Positions 1 to 8,402 of a DNA stretch of 34,191 nucleotides are shown piece by piece. Within the stretch, counting starts at the first letter, position 1. Every line of letters starts with the position of its first letter. The notes beneath the pieces were generated by a model that did no database searches, had not been told where the DNA came from, and saw only the letters and a program-made list of their open reading frames with translations. The DNA is from Vreelandella lutescens. GTDB lineage: Bacteria; Pseudomonadota; Gammaproteobacteria; Pseudomonadales; Halomonadaceae. The translations under genes and the position numbers were made by a program. The stretch lies in assembly GCF_014640815.1 (NCBI RefSeq), contig NZ_BMHM01000010.1:1-34191 (forward strand), in the 5' to 3' direction.

Positions 1-37
1 GAGCTAACGTGTACTAATGGCCCGTGAGGCTTGACCC
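1..37 (+). rRNA. 23S ribosomal RNA, 3' end only
   Basis: The first bases match the conserved 3' end of bacterial 23S rRNA: the GAGCTAAC...GTACTAATG segment followed by CCGTGAGGCTTGACC. Only the last ~37 nt are inside the window, so the gene is cut by the left edge. The exact mature 3' end is uncertain by a few bases. Confidence 0.9.
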
Positions 38-189
38 TATAACACCCAAGGGGTCTGGTCGCAGTAATAACGAGGAGTGTGAATGCACTCAGAGAACCGG
101 ATACGCAGCAGCAAGCACAGGGGCTTGCTGACAAGAGACGATCACACAACATCCATTACCTGTTCAGCATGATGTACATGACAAGTTAC
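38..189 (+). other. 23S-5S internal transcribed spacer
   Basis: About 150 nt separate the 23S end from the 5S gene. I looked for a tRNA (GTTCRANNC T-arm, CCA end) and found none. The spacer holds short inverted repeats, such as the GCAAGC...GCTTGC pair near 110-130, that may take part in rRNA processing stems. No other content is recognisable. Confidence 0.7.
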
Positions 190-306
190 GCCTGACGACC
201 ATAGCACGCGTGAACCACCTGATCCCTTGCCGAACTCAGAAGTGAAACCGCTTAGCGCCGATGGTAGTGTGGGGTCTCCCCATGCGAGAGTAGGTCATCG
301 TCAGGC
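190..306 (+). rRNA. rrf: 5S ribosomal RNA
   Basis: The terminal stem is clear: GCCTGACGA at 190-198 pairs with TCGTCAGGC at 298-306. Between the arms lie the usual gammaproteobacterial 5S landmarks, CCTGATCCC, GCCGAACTCAGAAGTGAAAC and the GGGGTCTCCCCATGCGAGAGTAGG block. The length of about 117 nt is normal. Exact ends may differ by one or two bases. This is the distal gene of the rRNA operon that begins left of the window. Confidence 0.95.
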
Positions 307-321
307 ACTTATACTGCAAAG

Positions 322-350
322 AACCCAGCCAATAGGCTGGGTTTTTTGTT
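322..350 (+). terminator. Rho-independent terminator of the rRNA operon
   Basis: A perfect 9-bp stem (AACCCAGCC / GGCTGGGTT) with an AATA loop is followed by a T-rich tract. It lies 15 nt after the 5S gene and closes the rRNA operon. Confidence 0.9.
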
Positions 351-413
351 TTTCTATCTGTCGTTTTATATCAGCGTTTTTATGTCAGAATGTGAACTCC
401 AAGGAGGATCGCT

Positions 414-1745
414 ATGACACAAATGCAATGGGATCAGTTACTTTCCCCTCGACGCCTTCACGATAAACGAACAGATAGCACCCGGGAAATTGGGCGTAGC
501 CCCTTTCATAAAGATCATGATCGCATTGTCTTTTCCGGCTCTTTCCGACGCTTGGGGCGTAAAACCCAAGTGCACCCTCTGACTGAAAATGACCACATCC
601 ACACGCGTTTAACCCACTCCCTTGAAGTTGGCTGTGTCGGCCGCTCTCTAGGGATGATTGTGGGCGAGCTGCTGCGTGACCGCCTCCCTGAATGGATTAC
701 CCCCGCTGACTTGGGCGTTATTGTGCAAACGGCGTGTCTGGGCCATGACATCGGTAACCCGCCCTTTGGTCACGCCGGTGAGTACGCGATACGCGACTGG
801 TTTCGTCGTGCCCAAGGAAGTGGCCTGCTGGAGGGCCTTTCAGAGGCCGAGCGCGAAGACCTGTTGACCTATGAAGGCAACGCGCAAGGCTTTCGCGTGA
901 TTACCCAGATTGAGTACAACCAGTTCAACGGCGGCATGCGCTTATCGGCTGCTACGCTCGGCACACTATTGAAGTACCCATGGACGGTACGCTATAGCGG
1001 TCGAGCGGGTAAGTTTGGCTGCTACCAATCAGAGCAAGCGCTGTTGAAAGAAGTGGCGGATGCGGTTGGGTTGCTTCCTCAAGGGGAGCAGCGCTGGTGT
1101 CGCCATCCGTTGGCCTGGCTTGTCGAAGCGGCAGATGATATTTGCTACGCCTTATTAGACCTGGAAGATGGCCTGGAGATGGGCATTCTGCGCTATGAGG
1201 AAGTGGTCGAGATTCTGCGTCAAATAGCCGGTGAGTTTCCGCCAGAGTATGCCGAGATGCAGCGTAAAAATGTCTCGCAACGCCGCCGCATCGCCCTACT
1301 CAGAGGAGCCGCTATGGAGCGAGCGGTGAACGACGTAGGCGCGGTATTTGTGCAGCATGAGCAGGCGCTACTCAGCGGTACCCTCAGCGAAGATCTATTA
1401 GAGCTGTGTCACCCGGATTTAGGCTGGGGTGTGCAGTCGGCCAAGCAGCTGGCTCGTGAGCGGATATTCCAAAATGAGCGCAAGGCGAAGCTTGAGATTG
1501 GTGCTTACACAACGCTAGGCATACTGCTTGAGGCCTTTATCGGCGCGGCCCATGAGTTGCACCACACGGGGCAAAGCTCTTTCAAGCACCAGCGGGTACT
1601 CGCATTAATTGGCGAGAACACACCGCTACCCTCGTGGACACTCTATGACAGCTACCGGCGAATGCTGGACTTTATTGGCGGGATGACCGACCACTATGCG
1701 GTCGATCTTGCCCAAGAGATGGGTGGCCGGTTACGCGGCGACTGA
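414..1745 (+). CDS. dgt: Deoxyguanosinetriphosphate triphosphohydrolase (dGTPase), HD superfamily
   Basis: 443 aa. The protein hydrolyses dGTP to deoxyguanosine and triphosphate and so helps set dNTP pools in the cytoplasm. The HD-domain metal ligands are visible: H68 in the THSLEVG segment, the H111-D112 pair in CLGHDIGNPPFGH and D241/D242 in EAADDICY. The EGNAQGFR segment (154-161) is typical of dGTPase-like enzymes and lies between them. Length fits the family. The start is supported by AAGGAGG at 401-407 upstream of ATG 414. The gene follows the rRNA terminator and ends 9 nt from the convergent NERD gene with no obvious terminator between them. Substrate preference within the dNTPase family cannot be read from sequence alone. 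Confidence 0.93.
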   Translation: MTQMQWDQLLSPRRLHDKRTDSTREIGRSPFHKDHDRIVFSGSFRRLGRKTQVHPLTENDHIHTRLTHSLEVGCVGRSLGMIVGELLRDRLPEWITPADLGVIVQTACLGHDIGNPPFGHAGEYAIRDWFRRAQGSGLLEGLSEAEREDLLTYEGNAQGFRVITQIEYNQFNGGMRLSAATLGTLLKYPWTVRYSGRAGKFGCYQSEQALLKEVADAVGLLPQGEQRWCRHPLAWLVEAADDICYALLDLEDGLEMGILRYEEVVEILRQIAGEFPPEYAEMQRKNVSQRRRIALLRGAAMERAVNDVGAVFVQHEQALLSGTLSEDLLELCHPDLGWGVQSAKQLARERIFQNERKAKLEIGAYTTLGILLEAFIGAAHELHHTGQSSFKHQRVLALIGENTPLPSWTLYDSYRRMLDFIGGMTDHYAVDLAQEMGGRLRGD

Positions 1746-1754
1746 GTCTGCACA

Positions 1755-2663
1755 TTACACGGAAGGTTGGCGGAGGTGCTTGAGTTCCATTAGGCGTGCT
1801 CGTTCTAGCAGAATATGAATCACTTTATCGTGGATGGCATCGCTCATCTGCCCTGGCGTAATGTTGGTGAGCTGTTTGGCAAGCTGCTCGCCACTGACCA
1901 CCAGGATATCCGGTGCAGCCTCACTGGTATCAATTTCCCAGCCCGGTAACACCAGTACTCCTTTTACTGGCACCGGTACGCCACAGCGGCGCTCTAGCCA
2001 CTGGCTGAGCCAGTTAACGCCTTGCCGCGTTTTATGCAGCGGCCGCCGCTCTTGCCAGTGGGGGAACCGCAGCCGCTCACGCTCAACGGCCACGCAGTTA
2101 AGCTCTTTACCATCGGTGCCAATGGCAAGCGTTCTAGCGCGGGTTTCCACCACAAACACGCCATGAGGTGTCACGACGACATGGTCAATGGTGAAACTAT
2201 CAGTAGGCACGTCATGAAAAACGTAATAGGGATGTGCCTCAGGCCTTACTAAGCGCTCCAATTCCTGGCCCACCGCCAGTTCGCAGGCAAGCCCGAGTTT
2301 TAAGCGGCGAATGCGCTGATAGTCACGCACTAGCAGTAATGAAAATGCTAATACCAGCAGCGTACTCAGCAAACCGTACAGCGCCCACTCGACCCAATCC
2401 TGTTTATCCACAAACAGCATGCGTCCCATGCCATATACCAGCGGCGCGAGGCTAATCAGGGGACCTAAAGTGCCGTTCAGAAACAGGCTTGAAAAGGCTT
2501 GGTCCAAGCGATGGCGTAGTGCCTGGCCCGGCTCGCGCAGCGGCGCGTCAAAGGGGGAGTGAACGCGAGCATCGTGAAGGCTACGCAAGGCTAATACAAT
2601 GCCGCCCATCGCTGCCATGGGAAACAAAAAGATGAGCGGTAGCAGGTATTCCAACCAAACCAT
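1755..2663 (-). CDS. Membrane-anchored NERD (nuclease-related) domain protein
   Basis: 302 aa from the preferred start at 2663, which has AAGG 7 nt upstream. An in-frame ATG at 2705 lacks a ribosome binding site. Three hydrophobic segments (about 2-26, 65-84, 93-112) precede a cytoplasmic NERD domain from about residue 126. That domain shows VGQELERL, then TIDHVVVTPHGVFVVETR. NERD proteins are distantly related to restriction-type nucleases. The usual motif ends in E-T-K, whereas here it reads E173-T-R175, so the lysine of the nuclease-like motif is replaced by arginine. Function is unknown and a DNA-related role is only suggested by the fold. The gene lies 61 nt downstream of the SUI1 gene, probably in the same transcript. 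Confidence 0.8.
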   Translation of the reverse strand: MVWLEYLLPLIFLFPMAAMGGIVLALRSLHDARVHSPFDAPLREPGQALRHRLDQAFSSLFLNGTLGPLISLAPLVYGMGRMLFVDKQDWVEWALYGLLSTLLVLAFSLLLVRDYQRIRRLKLGLACELAVGQELERLVRPEAHPYYVFHDVPTDSFTIDHVVVTPHGVFVVETRARTLAIGTDGKELNCVAVERERLRFPHWQERRPLHKTRQGVNWLSQWLERRCGVPVPVKGVLVLPGWEIDTSEAAPDILVVSGEQLAKQLTNITPGQMSDAIHDKVIHILLERARLMELKHLRQPSV

Positions 2664-2724
2664 TGTCGTGCCTTGCCCTTTAGCTATGAGCTTAAGGTCG
2701 TGCATCGCGTTGTATGACGACGCA

Positions 2725-3099
2725 TCAACCGCCAGCTAATTTTACCTGATAACCCATGGAGGTTAAGGCATCCCGCAGTGTTTCGCGATGATCGCCTTGA
2801 ATTTCTATCACGCCCTCTTTGACTGCGCCACCCGTGCCACAACGCTGTTTAAGTGTTTTGGACAAGGCTTTGAGGTCAGCATGAGCCAGTGGTATACCGC
2901 TGATGGTAGTCACTCCCTTGCCTTTGCGTCCGCTGGTTTCACGGCGGATGCGTACAATGCCATCTAATGCGGCAAGCCGCGCTTGCTCGCTGGTGTCTTC
3001 ACAGCGGCAGTCATCAATAGGGGCACGGCAGTCGGGGCATGTTTTGCCATGCTCGGTAGAGTAAACCAGGCCACCGAGCTGATCACGTAATGAAGCCAT
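2725..3099 (-). CDS. yciH: SUI1/eIF1-like translation factor, YciH family
   Basis: 124 aa. The C-terminal two thirds match the YciH/SUI1 fold: IVRIRRETSGRKGKGVTTISG, then CGTGGAVKEGVIEIQGD and a final GYQVKLAGG. The protein is thought to bind the small ribosomal subunit and influence start-site fidelity, but its bacterial role is not settled. The N-terminus carries a four-cysteine cluster (C21, C24, C31, C33; CxxCx6CxC) that E. coli YciH lacks, possibly a small zinc site. The start codon lies one base after the stop codon of the upstream HAD gene, which implies translational coupling. Confidence 0.92.
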   Translation of the reverse strand: MASLRDQLGGLVYSTEHGKTCPDCRAPIDDCRCEDTSEQARLAALDGIVRIRRETSGRKGKGVTTISGIPLAHADLKALSKTLKQRCGTGGAVKEGVIEIQGDHRETLRDALTSMGYQVKLAGG

Positions 3100-3100
3100 A

Positions 3101-3799
3101 CTATTTCTCTGTAGAGTGATGCGGCATGGTGGCCGGCCATCGCTCGTGGGTCAGTTGTTCAACAACGGCAGGCAGTTGGTACATGTTGCTAATCATAATA
3201 GCGCCTTCCGGTGTTGCTTCGGCATCGGGAAAGCGATTCAAATGAATCACTGTCATTCCCGCTTGCAGTGCGGCGCGAACACCGACGAGGGCGTCATCAA
3301 TCGCAATGCAGTCTTTTGCCGCAAACCCCATGATACTGGCTGCGTGAAGATGTAAACAGGGCTCTGGCTTCCAGCAGTTAGCGGTATAGCCACTAAATAA
3401 GCGGTGATCGAAGTAGTGGCTCAGCCCAGTGGCATTGAGCGCGGTGCGAATCTTCGTTTCCGGCCCGTTCGATACTACCGCGCTTGGATAGCGTGCGAGT
3501 GCATCAAGTGACTCCCGAGCACCAGGGATGGTCGTTAATTCATTGGCTAGCCGATCGGCCAGATTGGCACGCATGGTTTGCTCCATGCGGTTTAGTTGGT
3601 CTGCATCGACTTCGCCATAGCGGGTTTGCAGTTCTGCCACGATACGTCGAAAGCGAGCGCCGCGAAACTCTCCCAGGTAATCAGAGGAGGCAAACGGTAG
3701 GCCCACTGTATTCAGGCCGCGGGCCATCTCTTCAGCAAGCAGGGGTTCGCTATCAACGAGGGTGCCATCGCAATCAAACAGCAGAAGTGGAAGCGGCAT
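3101..3799 (-). CDS. HAD-superfamily phosphatase, subfamily IA
   Basis: 232 aa. Motif I is LLFDCDGTLVDSE (nucleophile D9, acid D11), motif II is in AVVSNGP, and motif IV is IAIDDALVGVRAA. A helical C1-type cap lies between motifs I and II. The layout resembles small sugar-phosphate or phosphogluconate phosphatases such as YieH/YniC, but the substrate is not predictable. AGGAA five bases before ATG supports the start. It is the first gene of a minus-strand cluster with the SUI1-like gene (1-nt gap) and the NERD gene. Confidence 0.88.
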   Translation of the reverse strand: MPLPLLLFDCDGTLVDSEPLLAEEMARGLNTVGLPFASSDYLGEFRGARFRRIVAELQTRYGEVDADQLNRMEQTMRANLADRLANELTTIPGARESLDALARYPSAVVSNGPETKIRTALNATGLSHYFDHRLFSGYTANCWKPEPCLHLHAASIMGFAAKDCIAIDDALVGVRAALQAGMTVIHLNRFPDAEATPEGAIMISNMYQLPAVVEQLTHERWPATMPHHSTEK

Positions 3800-3871
3800 G
3801 GGAGTTCCTTGCAGCGTTACAAGCGCTACTCGCGTTAGTTTAAGCCGACCAGACGACTATTGAACGAGATT

Positions 3872-3901
3872 TTGTTGGCTTTGTGAACACTGTTTTATAA
3901 T
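3872..3901 (+). promoter_or_regulatory. Possible sigma-70 promoter
   Basis: TATAAT at 3896-3901 is a perfect -10 box, with TTGTTG at 3872-3877 as a fair -35 at an 18-bp spacing. It points toward the exported acidic protein, leaving a leader of about 140 nt. The remainder of the 249-bp gap (3800-4048) shows nothing else I can name. Confidence 0.4.
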
Positions 3902-4048
3902 TTTTTACGGTTACCTTGTATACAGCCGCTACCTGTTGGCTTCTCTATGAAGTTAACTGCCCGGTTTACAAGGCAATCTATGTGAATCCCGATGAGAAAG
4001 GCTATAGTGGTTAGGCGACGCCGCAATAACCATAAAATGGAGATATAT

Positions 4049-4477
4049 ATGCGATTCCCCCCTTGGCTACTCTCATTTGTTGTTGGCACTGCGCTGATCA
4101 CCTCTGCGGGCAGCGTGTTGGCTGAGCCAGAGGCTGACGCCAACAGCGAGCAGCATCAAGCGCTAGACGACGCGGCGCTGGAAGAGAAATATGGCATCAA
4201 AGCAGGGGCCGTTCAGCGAGATGAGCAGCCCTCTTCTGATATGCCAGCTGCGGACGCGTCTAGTGCAGAAGAAGATACTGACACGGCTGAAGCCGATACC
4301 AGCGATACCGACGCTGCCAACAACAGCACTGAGACAGAGAGCACGAGCACCGACACAGAGAGCGCCAGTACGAATGCTGAGAGCGAGAATACCGAAGGTG
4401 GCACGGGTGGTACCGGTAGCGCCGAAGATGCCATCGAAAACGGTGAAGACGATCAGAGCAACGACGATAACGAGTAA
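4049..4477 (+). CDS. Exported acidic low-complexity protein of unknown function
   Basis: 142 aa from ATG 4049, preceded by TGGAGA at 4038-4043. An upstream in-frame ATG at 3992 would place 19 unlikely residues before the signal peptide. Residues 1 to about 25 form a signal peptide (MRFPPWLLSFVVG..., cleavage likely after SVLA). The mature part is almost entirely Asp, Glu, Ser, Thr, Ala, Asn and Gly with degenerate T-E-S/T-D-T-E-S units and only two lysines. No domain is recognisable and no cysteine is present. It is likely disordered and periplasmic or extracellular. Such composition is common among halophile secreted proteins. The reading frame is supported by the signal peptide and RBS, while its function is unknown. 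Confidence 0.72.
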   Translation: MRFPPWLLSFVVGTALITSAGSVLAEPEADANSEQHQALDDAALEEKYGIKAGAVQRDEQPSSDMPAADASSAEEDTDTAEADTSDTDAANNSTETESTSTDTESASTNAESENTEGGTGGTGSAEDAIENGEDDQSNDDNE

Positions 4478-4487
4478 TTTTCAACCG

Positions 4488-4832
4488 TTAGTGGGAAAGG
4501 CGTCGTGAGTTGGCGCTACTGCGTCGATGATAAGGTTTCATTGCCTTCTGGCTGGTAATCCACCAGGGGGCGTATTGACCACTCATCGCGCTGATGAATG
4601 CTTTTTGCATCACGAGGCCAGCTTCCATGCTGGCCTCGATTTTTTCAGTCACCATACGCTGATTTTCACGCATCATAGACGGGCTAAAAAAGGGCTGCGT
4701 TTGCCATAGCTGTTGGCGCATGGCGATCGTGGATAGCGACGAGCTCCATAGCTCCATCCCCATCATTCCGACCTTCCACACATCAAATATGGCGGTGGGC
4801 GGTGTGAATAGGGGTATTGAGGAGTGTTTCAT
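4488..4832 (-). CDS. Small protein of unknown function
   Basis: 114 aa. The N-terminal half is rich in Met, Trp and Phe (FDVWKVGMMGMELW). A middle segment, MMRENQRMVTEKIEASMEAG, looks like an amphipathic helix, and the tail is basic (HRRSSANSRRLSH). From memory this pattern (W-x-M near the start, R-M-V-x-E-K in the middle, R-R-x-x-A-N-x-R-R-L at the end) resembles small alphaproteobacterial proteins that also lack a firm function. A phasin-like surface-binding helix is another thought. No strong RBS is visible. The gene lies just beyond the fba terminator on the same strand, so it should have its own promoter in 4833-4904. Confidence 0.6.
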   Translation of the reverse strand: MKHSSIPLFTPPTAIFDVWKVGMMGMELWSSSLSTIAMRQQLWQTQPFFSPSMMRENQRMVTEKIEASMEAGLVMQKAFISAMSGQYAPWWITSQKAMKPYHRRSSANSRRLSH

Positions 4833-4904
4833 AGTGAGGGCTGCCTGGTGAAGAAATGAGGGGTGGCGCTCTCTAGTAATAGCCTATTTGTGCTGCATTG
4901 CAAC

Positions 4905-4929
4905 AAAAAAAGACGGCCCGAAGGCCGCC
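4905..4929 (-). terminator. Rho-independent terminator after fba
   Basis: Read on the minus strand, GGCGGCC - TTCG - GGCCGTC forms a stem with a UUCG tetraloop, followed by seven T residues. It lies 26 nt after the fba stop codon and ends the tkt-to-fba cluster. Confidence 0.9.
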
Positions 4930-4954
4930 TTGGTATCGCTAATTGCTTAGCGGC

Positions 4955-6019
4955 TTATTTAATTTTAGGAGCCAGTTCGCCGCGCTCGTAGCGTTCGAAC
5001 ATCGCTTCCAGACTGATCGGCTTGATTTTGCTCGCGTTGCCAGCAGTGCCAAAGGCTTCGTAGCGGGCAATACACAGATCACGCATGGCGGTGACCGTTT
5101 CTTTCAGGAATTTGCGCGGATCAAATTCAGACGGATTCTCCGCCATGAAGCGGCGCACGGCTCCTGTGGATGCTAGGCGCAGGTCGGTGTCGATGTTCAC
5201 CTTGCGCACGCCGTGCTTGATGCCTTCGACGATTTCCTCAACCGGTACGCCGTAGGTTTCCGGAATCTGACCGCCATAGCGGTTGATCACTTCCAGCCAC
5301 TCCTGCGGCACGGAGGAGGAGCCGTGCATGACCAAGTGGGTATCTGGAATGCGCGCGTGGATCTCTTTGATACGCTGAATAGAGAGCGTATCGCCGGTGG
5401 GCGGCTTGGTGAATTTATACGCGCCGTGGCTGGTGCCGATCGCAATCGCCAGAGCGTCGACTTGAGTTGCCTTGACGAATGCAGCGGCTTCTTCGGGGTC
5501 GGTCAGCAGCTGTTCCATATCCAGCTTGCCTTCGGCACCAATGCCGTCCTCTTCACCGGCCATGCCGGTCTCCAGGCTGCCCAGGCAGCCCAGCTCGCCT
5601 TCTACAGAGACGCCACAAGCGTGGGCCATGGCGACCGCGCGACGAGTGACGTCAACGTTGTAGTCGTAATCCATCGGCGTCTTGCCATCTTCACCCAGCG
5701 AGCCGTCCATCATGACGGATGAGAAGCCAAGCTGAATGGAGCGCTGGCATACCGCAGGGCTGGTGCCATGATCCTGGTGCATCACCACTGGAATATGCGG
5801 GAACTCTTCGACGGCTGCCAGAATCAGGTGGCGCAGGAAGGGCGCGCCCGCGTATTTGCGCGCGCCAGCAGAGGCTTGAACGATTACCGGGGAGTCGGTG
5901 GCATCGGCCGCTTCCATGATAGCCCGCATCTGTTCAAGGTTGTTGACGTTGAACGCGGGGATACCGTAGCCATATTCGGCGGCGTGGTCGAGCATCTGGC
6001 GCATGCTAATTAAAGCCAT
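4955..6019 (-). CDS. fba: Class II fructose-1,6-bisphosphate aldolase
   Basis: 354 aa. This zinc enzyme of glycolysis, gluconeogenesis and Calvin-type pathways interconverts fructose-1,6-bisphosphate with dihydroxyacetone phosphate and glyceraldehyde-3-phosphate. Class II landmarks are visible: [38 protein letters not shown] and [11 protein letters not shown]. Length and sequence fit the longer Calvin-type (CbbA/Fda) subgroup found in Pseudomonas. AAGGTG upstream of ATG supports the start. It is the last gene of the tkt-lrgAB-epd-pgk-fba cluster, 65 nt after pgk. Confidence 0.96.
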   Translation of the reverse strand: MALISMRQMLDHAAEYGYGIPAFNVNNLEQMRAIMEAADATDSPVIVQASAGARKYAGAPFLRHLILAAVEEFPHIPVVMHQDHGTSPAVCQRSIQLGFSSVMMDGSLGEDGKTPMDYDYNVDVTRRAVAMAHACGVSVEGELGCLGSLETGMAGEEDGIGAEGKLDMEQLLTDPEEAAAFVKATQVDALAIAIGTSHGAYKFTKPPTGDTLSIQRIKEIHARIPDTHLVMHGSSSVPQEWLEVINRYGGQIPETYGVPVEEIVEGIKHGVRKVNIDTDLRLASTGAVRRFMAENPSEFDPRKFLKETVTAMRDLCIARYEAFGTAGNASKIKPISLEAMFERYERGELAPKIK

Positions 6020-6084
6020 GGGGTCACCTTATAGGTTGTCAGTGTGAACGGGTGCAGTGAGCGTGCAAGTTCAATTATTACGTA

Positions 6085-7254
6085 TTAGCCGCGCTTTGCC
6101 GCAGCTTCAAGCGCAGCAACAGCCGGTAGCTGTTTGCCTTCAACGTACTCTAAAAACGCCCCGCCACCGGTGGAAATATAGGAAATGCGGTCGGCAATGG
6201 CGTATTTATCAATCGCAGCGAGGGTGTCACCGCCGCCCGCAATAGAAAATGCGCGGCTGTCAGCAATGGCATGGGAAAGCACCTCGGTGCCTTTGCCAAA
6301 TTGATCAATCTCAAAAACGCCAACGGGGCCGTTCCACAAAATGGTGCCGGCATCCTTCAGCAGGCTGGCCAAGTGGGCAGCGGTGTCCGGGCCGATATCC
6401 AGAATCATCTCGTTATCAGCGACCTGATCCACCGGTTTGACCACTGCTTCCGCGGATTCAGAGAACTCCGTGGCCACGACAACGTCAGTGGGCAACGGAA
6501 TAGAGACTTTCTCCATTAGCGCTTTGGCTTGACCGATCAGGTCGGCTTCGTAGAGCGATTTGCCCACATTATAGCCTGCCGCTGCGATAAAGGTGTTGGC
6601 GATCCCGCCGCCGACAATGAGCTGGTCGCACTTATCGGAGAGTGCGGTCAGCACGTCGAGCTTCGTGGAGACCTTGGAGCCGCCCACAATAGCCGCCATC
6701 GGCCGCGCCGGGTTCGCTAAGGCTTTCTCCAACGCATCCAGCTCTTGGGCCAGCAGCGGGCCTGCACAGGCGGTGGGCGCAAAGCGGGCCACGCCGTGGG
6801 TGGAGGCTTGAGCGCGGTGGGCAGTGCCGAAGGCGTCCATCACGAAGATATCGCACAGCGCGGCATACTGCTTGGCCAGCTGTTCGTCGTCTTTCTTCTC
6901 GCCGTTATTGAAGCGTACGTTCTCAAGCAGCACCACGTCGCCGTTGCTGAGCGTGGGCGCGGTGTTGAGGTAGTCGTTGATCAGTTTGACGGGGCTACCC
7001 AGCAGCTCGCCAAGGTGCTCGGCCACGGGAGCTAAGGAGAATTCCTCGGCAGGCTCGCCTTCCGTGGGGCGGCCCAGATGGCTCATCAGCATCACTTTGG
7101 CACCCGCTTTGGCCGCTGCTTGAATGGTCGGCAGTGCGGCGCGAAGGCGGGCATCGCTGGAAACACGGCCGTTTTTGATCGGCACGTTCAGGTCTTCACG
7201 AATCAGCACGCGCTGCCCTTCCAGGGGCAGATCGGTCATTTTTTGCACGTTCAT
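6085..7254 (-). CDS. pgk: Phosphoglycerate kinase
   Basis: 389 aa, the normal length for bacterial PGK. It interconverts 1,3-bisphosphoglycerate + ADP and 3-phosphoglycerate + ATP in the cytoplasm. Motifs seen: the N-terminal substrate loop [22 protein letters not shown], the [10 protein letters not shown] segment, WNGPVGVFE and the C-terminal GGGDT nucleotide-binding turn. GAGGAA about 9 nt upstream supports the start. It lies 59 nt after epd and 65 nt before fba, all on the minus strand. Confidence 0.97.
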   Translation of the reverse strand: MNVQKMTDLPLEGQRVLIREDLNVPIKNGRVSSDARLRAALPTIQAAAKAGAKVMLMSHLGRPTEGEPAEEFSLAPVAEHLGELLGSPVKLINDYLNTAPTLSNGDVVLLENVRFNNGEKKDDEQLAKQYAALCDIFVMDAFGTAHRAQASTHGVARFAPTACAGPLLAQELDALEKALANPARPMAAIVGGSKVSTKLDVLTALSDKCDQLIVGGGIANTFIAAAGYNVGKSLYEADLIGQAKALMEKVSIPLPTDVVVATEFSESAEAVVKPVDQVADNEMILDIGPDTAAHLASLLKDAGTILWNGPVGVFEIDQFGKGTEVLSHAIADSRAFSIAGGGDTLAAIDKYAIADRISYISTGGGAFLEYVEGKQLPAVAALEAAAKRG

Positions 7255-7313
7255 GTGAGCGGTTTCCTCGTGTTCAAGCGAATGTAAGAGCGCTAGGTGA
7301 TGCTACCCATCAG

Positions 7314-8342
7314 TTAGCGAAACGTTGCCAAGCGCTGGCTGATATCCAGCATGCGGTTGGCAAAGCCCCACTCGTTATCAAACCAGCACAGCAGCTTGAT
7401 CAAGCGTGTGCCAGCCACCCGGGTTTGGGTGGCGTCTAGAATGCCAGAGCGGGGGTCATGATTAAAATCAATCGAAGCCATGGGCGCTTCGGTATAGCCT
7501 AGCACCCCTTTTAAGCGCTGCTGGCTGGCATTGTGGAGCAGCGCGTTCACCTGTGCGGCGCTGGTGTCGCGGCGTACGGTGAGTGCGGCATCCATGGCAG
7601 ATACATTAATCGTCGGTACCCGCACGTGCAGGCACTCAAAGCGCCCGGCCAGGCTTGGCATCAGGCGGCTAATCCCCACTGCCAAGCCGGTATCCACCGG
7701 CACAATCGACTGCATGGCGGAGCGGGTTAAGCGCAAGTCAGTTTGATGATACGCATCGATCACCGGCTGGTCGTTCATCGCCGAGTGAATCGTGGTGGTG
7801 ACGCCGTGCTCCAGACCTAATGCCTCATCCAGCACGGTGAGCAGCGGCACTAAACAGTTAGTGGTGCAGGACGCTGCAGAGAGAATGCGCTGCGTGGGAG
7901 CGAGCTCATGCTCGTTGATGCCCCACACGATGGTGGCATCCACATCGTTTTCAGCGGGCTGGGAGAACAGCAGCCGCTTGGCCCCAGCCGTTAAGTGCTG
8001 CTCGGCGGTGGCGCGATCCTTGAAGCTTCCCGAGCACTCCAGCACCAAGTCGATATCCAGTTCACCCCAGGGCAGCGCTGTCGGGTCGCGTTCACACAGC
8101 ACGTGAATGCGCTGTCCATTAACGAGTAACGCGCTGCCATCGTTGTCCACTTCGCCCGGGAAGCGCCCGTGGGTGGTGTCGTAACGGGTGAGGTAAGTGA
8201 TAGTAGCGAGGTCGGAAAGCTCATTAATGGCGACCACCTCAAGCTCTGGGTGGTGGCGCTCCACCAGCGCTCTCAGCACGCACTGGCCAATGCGCCCATA
8301 ACCATTGATAGCAATGCGATATTTAGCGGAAGCGTTCGCCAT
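7314..8342 (-). CDS. epd: D-erythrose-4-phosphate dehydrogenase
   Basis: 342 aa, a GAPDH-fold enzyme. Epd oxidises erythrose-4-phosphate to 4-phosphoerythronate, the first step of DXP-dependent pyridoxal phosphate synthesis. The NAD-binding NGYGRIGQ (13-20) and the catalytic Cys in SAASCTTNC (C159) are present. Epd rather than Gap is favoured by the SIDFNHDPRSGILDATQTRV segment, the CWFDNEWGFANRMLD end and the neighbours tkt/pgk/fba. Use of glyceraldehyde-3-phosphate cannot be excluded. No convincing Shine-Dalgarno site precedes the ATG. A 60-nt gap separates it from lrgB upstream. Confidence 0.9.
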   Translation of the reverse strand: MANASAKYRIAINGYGRIGQCVLRALVERHHPELEVVAINELSDLATITYLTRYDTTHGRFPGEVDNDGSALLVNGQRIHVLCERDPTALPWGELDIDLVLECSGSFKDRATAEQHLTAGAKRLLFSQPAENDVDATIVWGINEHELAPTQRILSAASCTTNCLVPLLTVLDEALGLEHGVTTTIHSAMNDQPVIDAYHQTDLRLTRSAMQSIVPVDTGLAVGISRLMPSLAGRFECLHVRVPTINVSAMDAALTVRRDTSAAQVNALLHNASQQRLKGVLGYTEAPMASIDFNHDPRSGILDATQTRVAGTRLIKLLCWFDNEWGFANRMLDISQRLATFR

Positions 8343-8402
8343 GTGGTGATGCGGCTCTTAGAAAAAAGTGGCCCGATGATAGCGCATTTCAACGGGTGTT
8401 GC

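Noticed and set aside
38..189. tRNA gene in the 23S-5S spacer
   Set aside because: No T-arm, anticodon stem or CCA end could be found.
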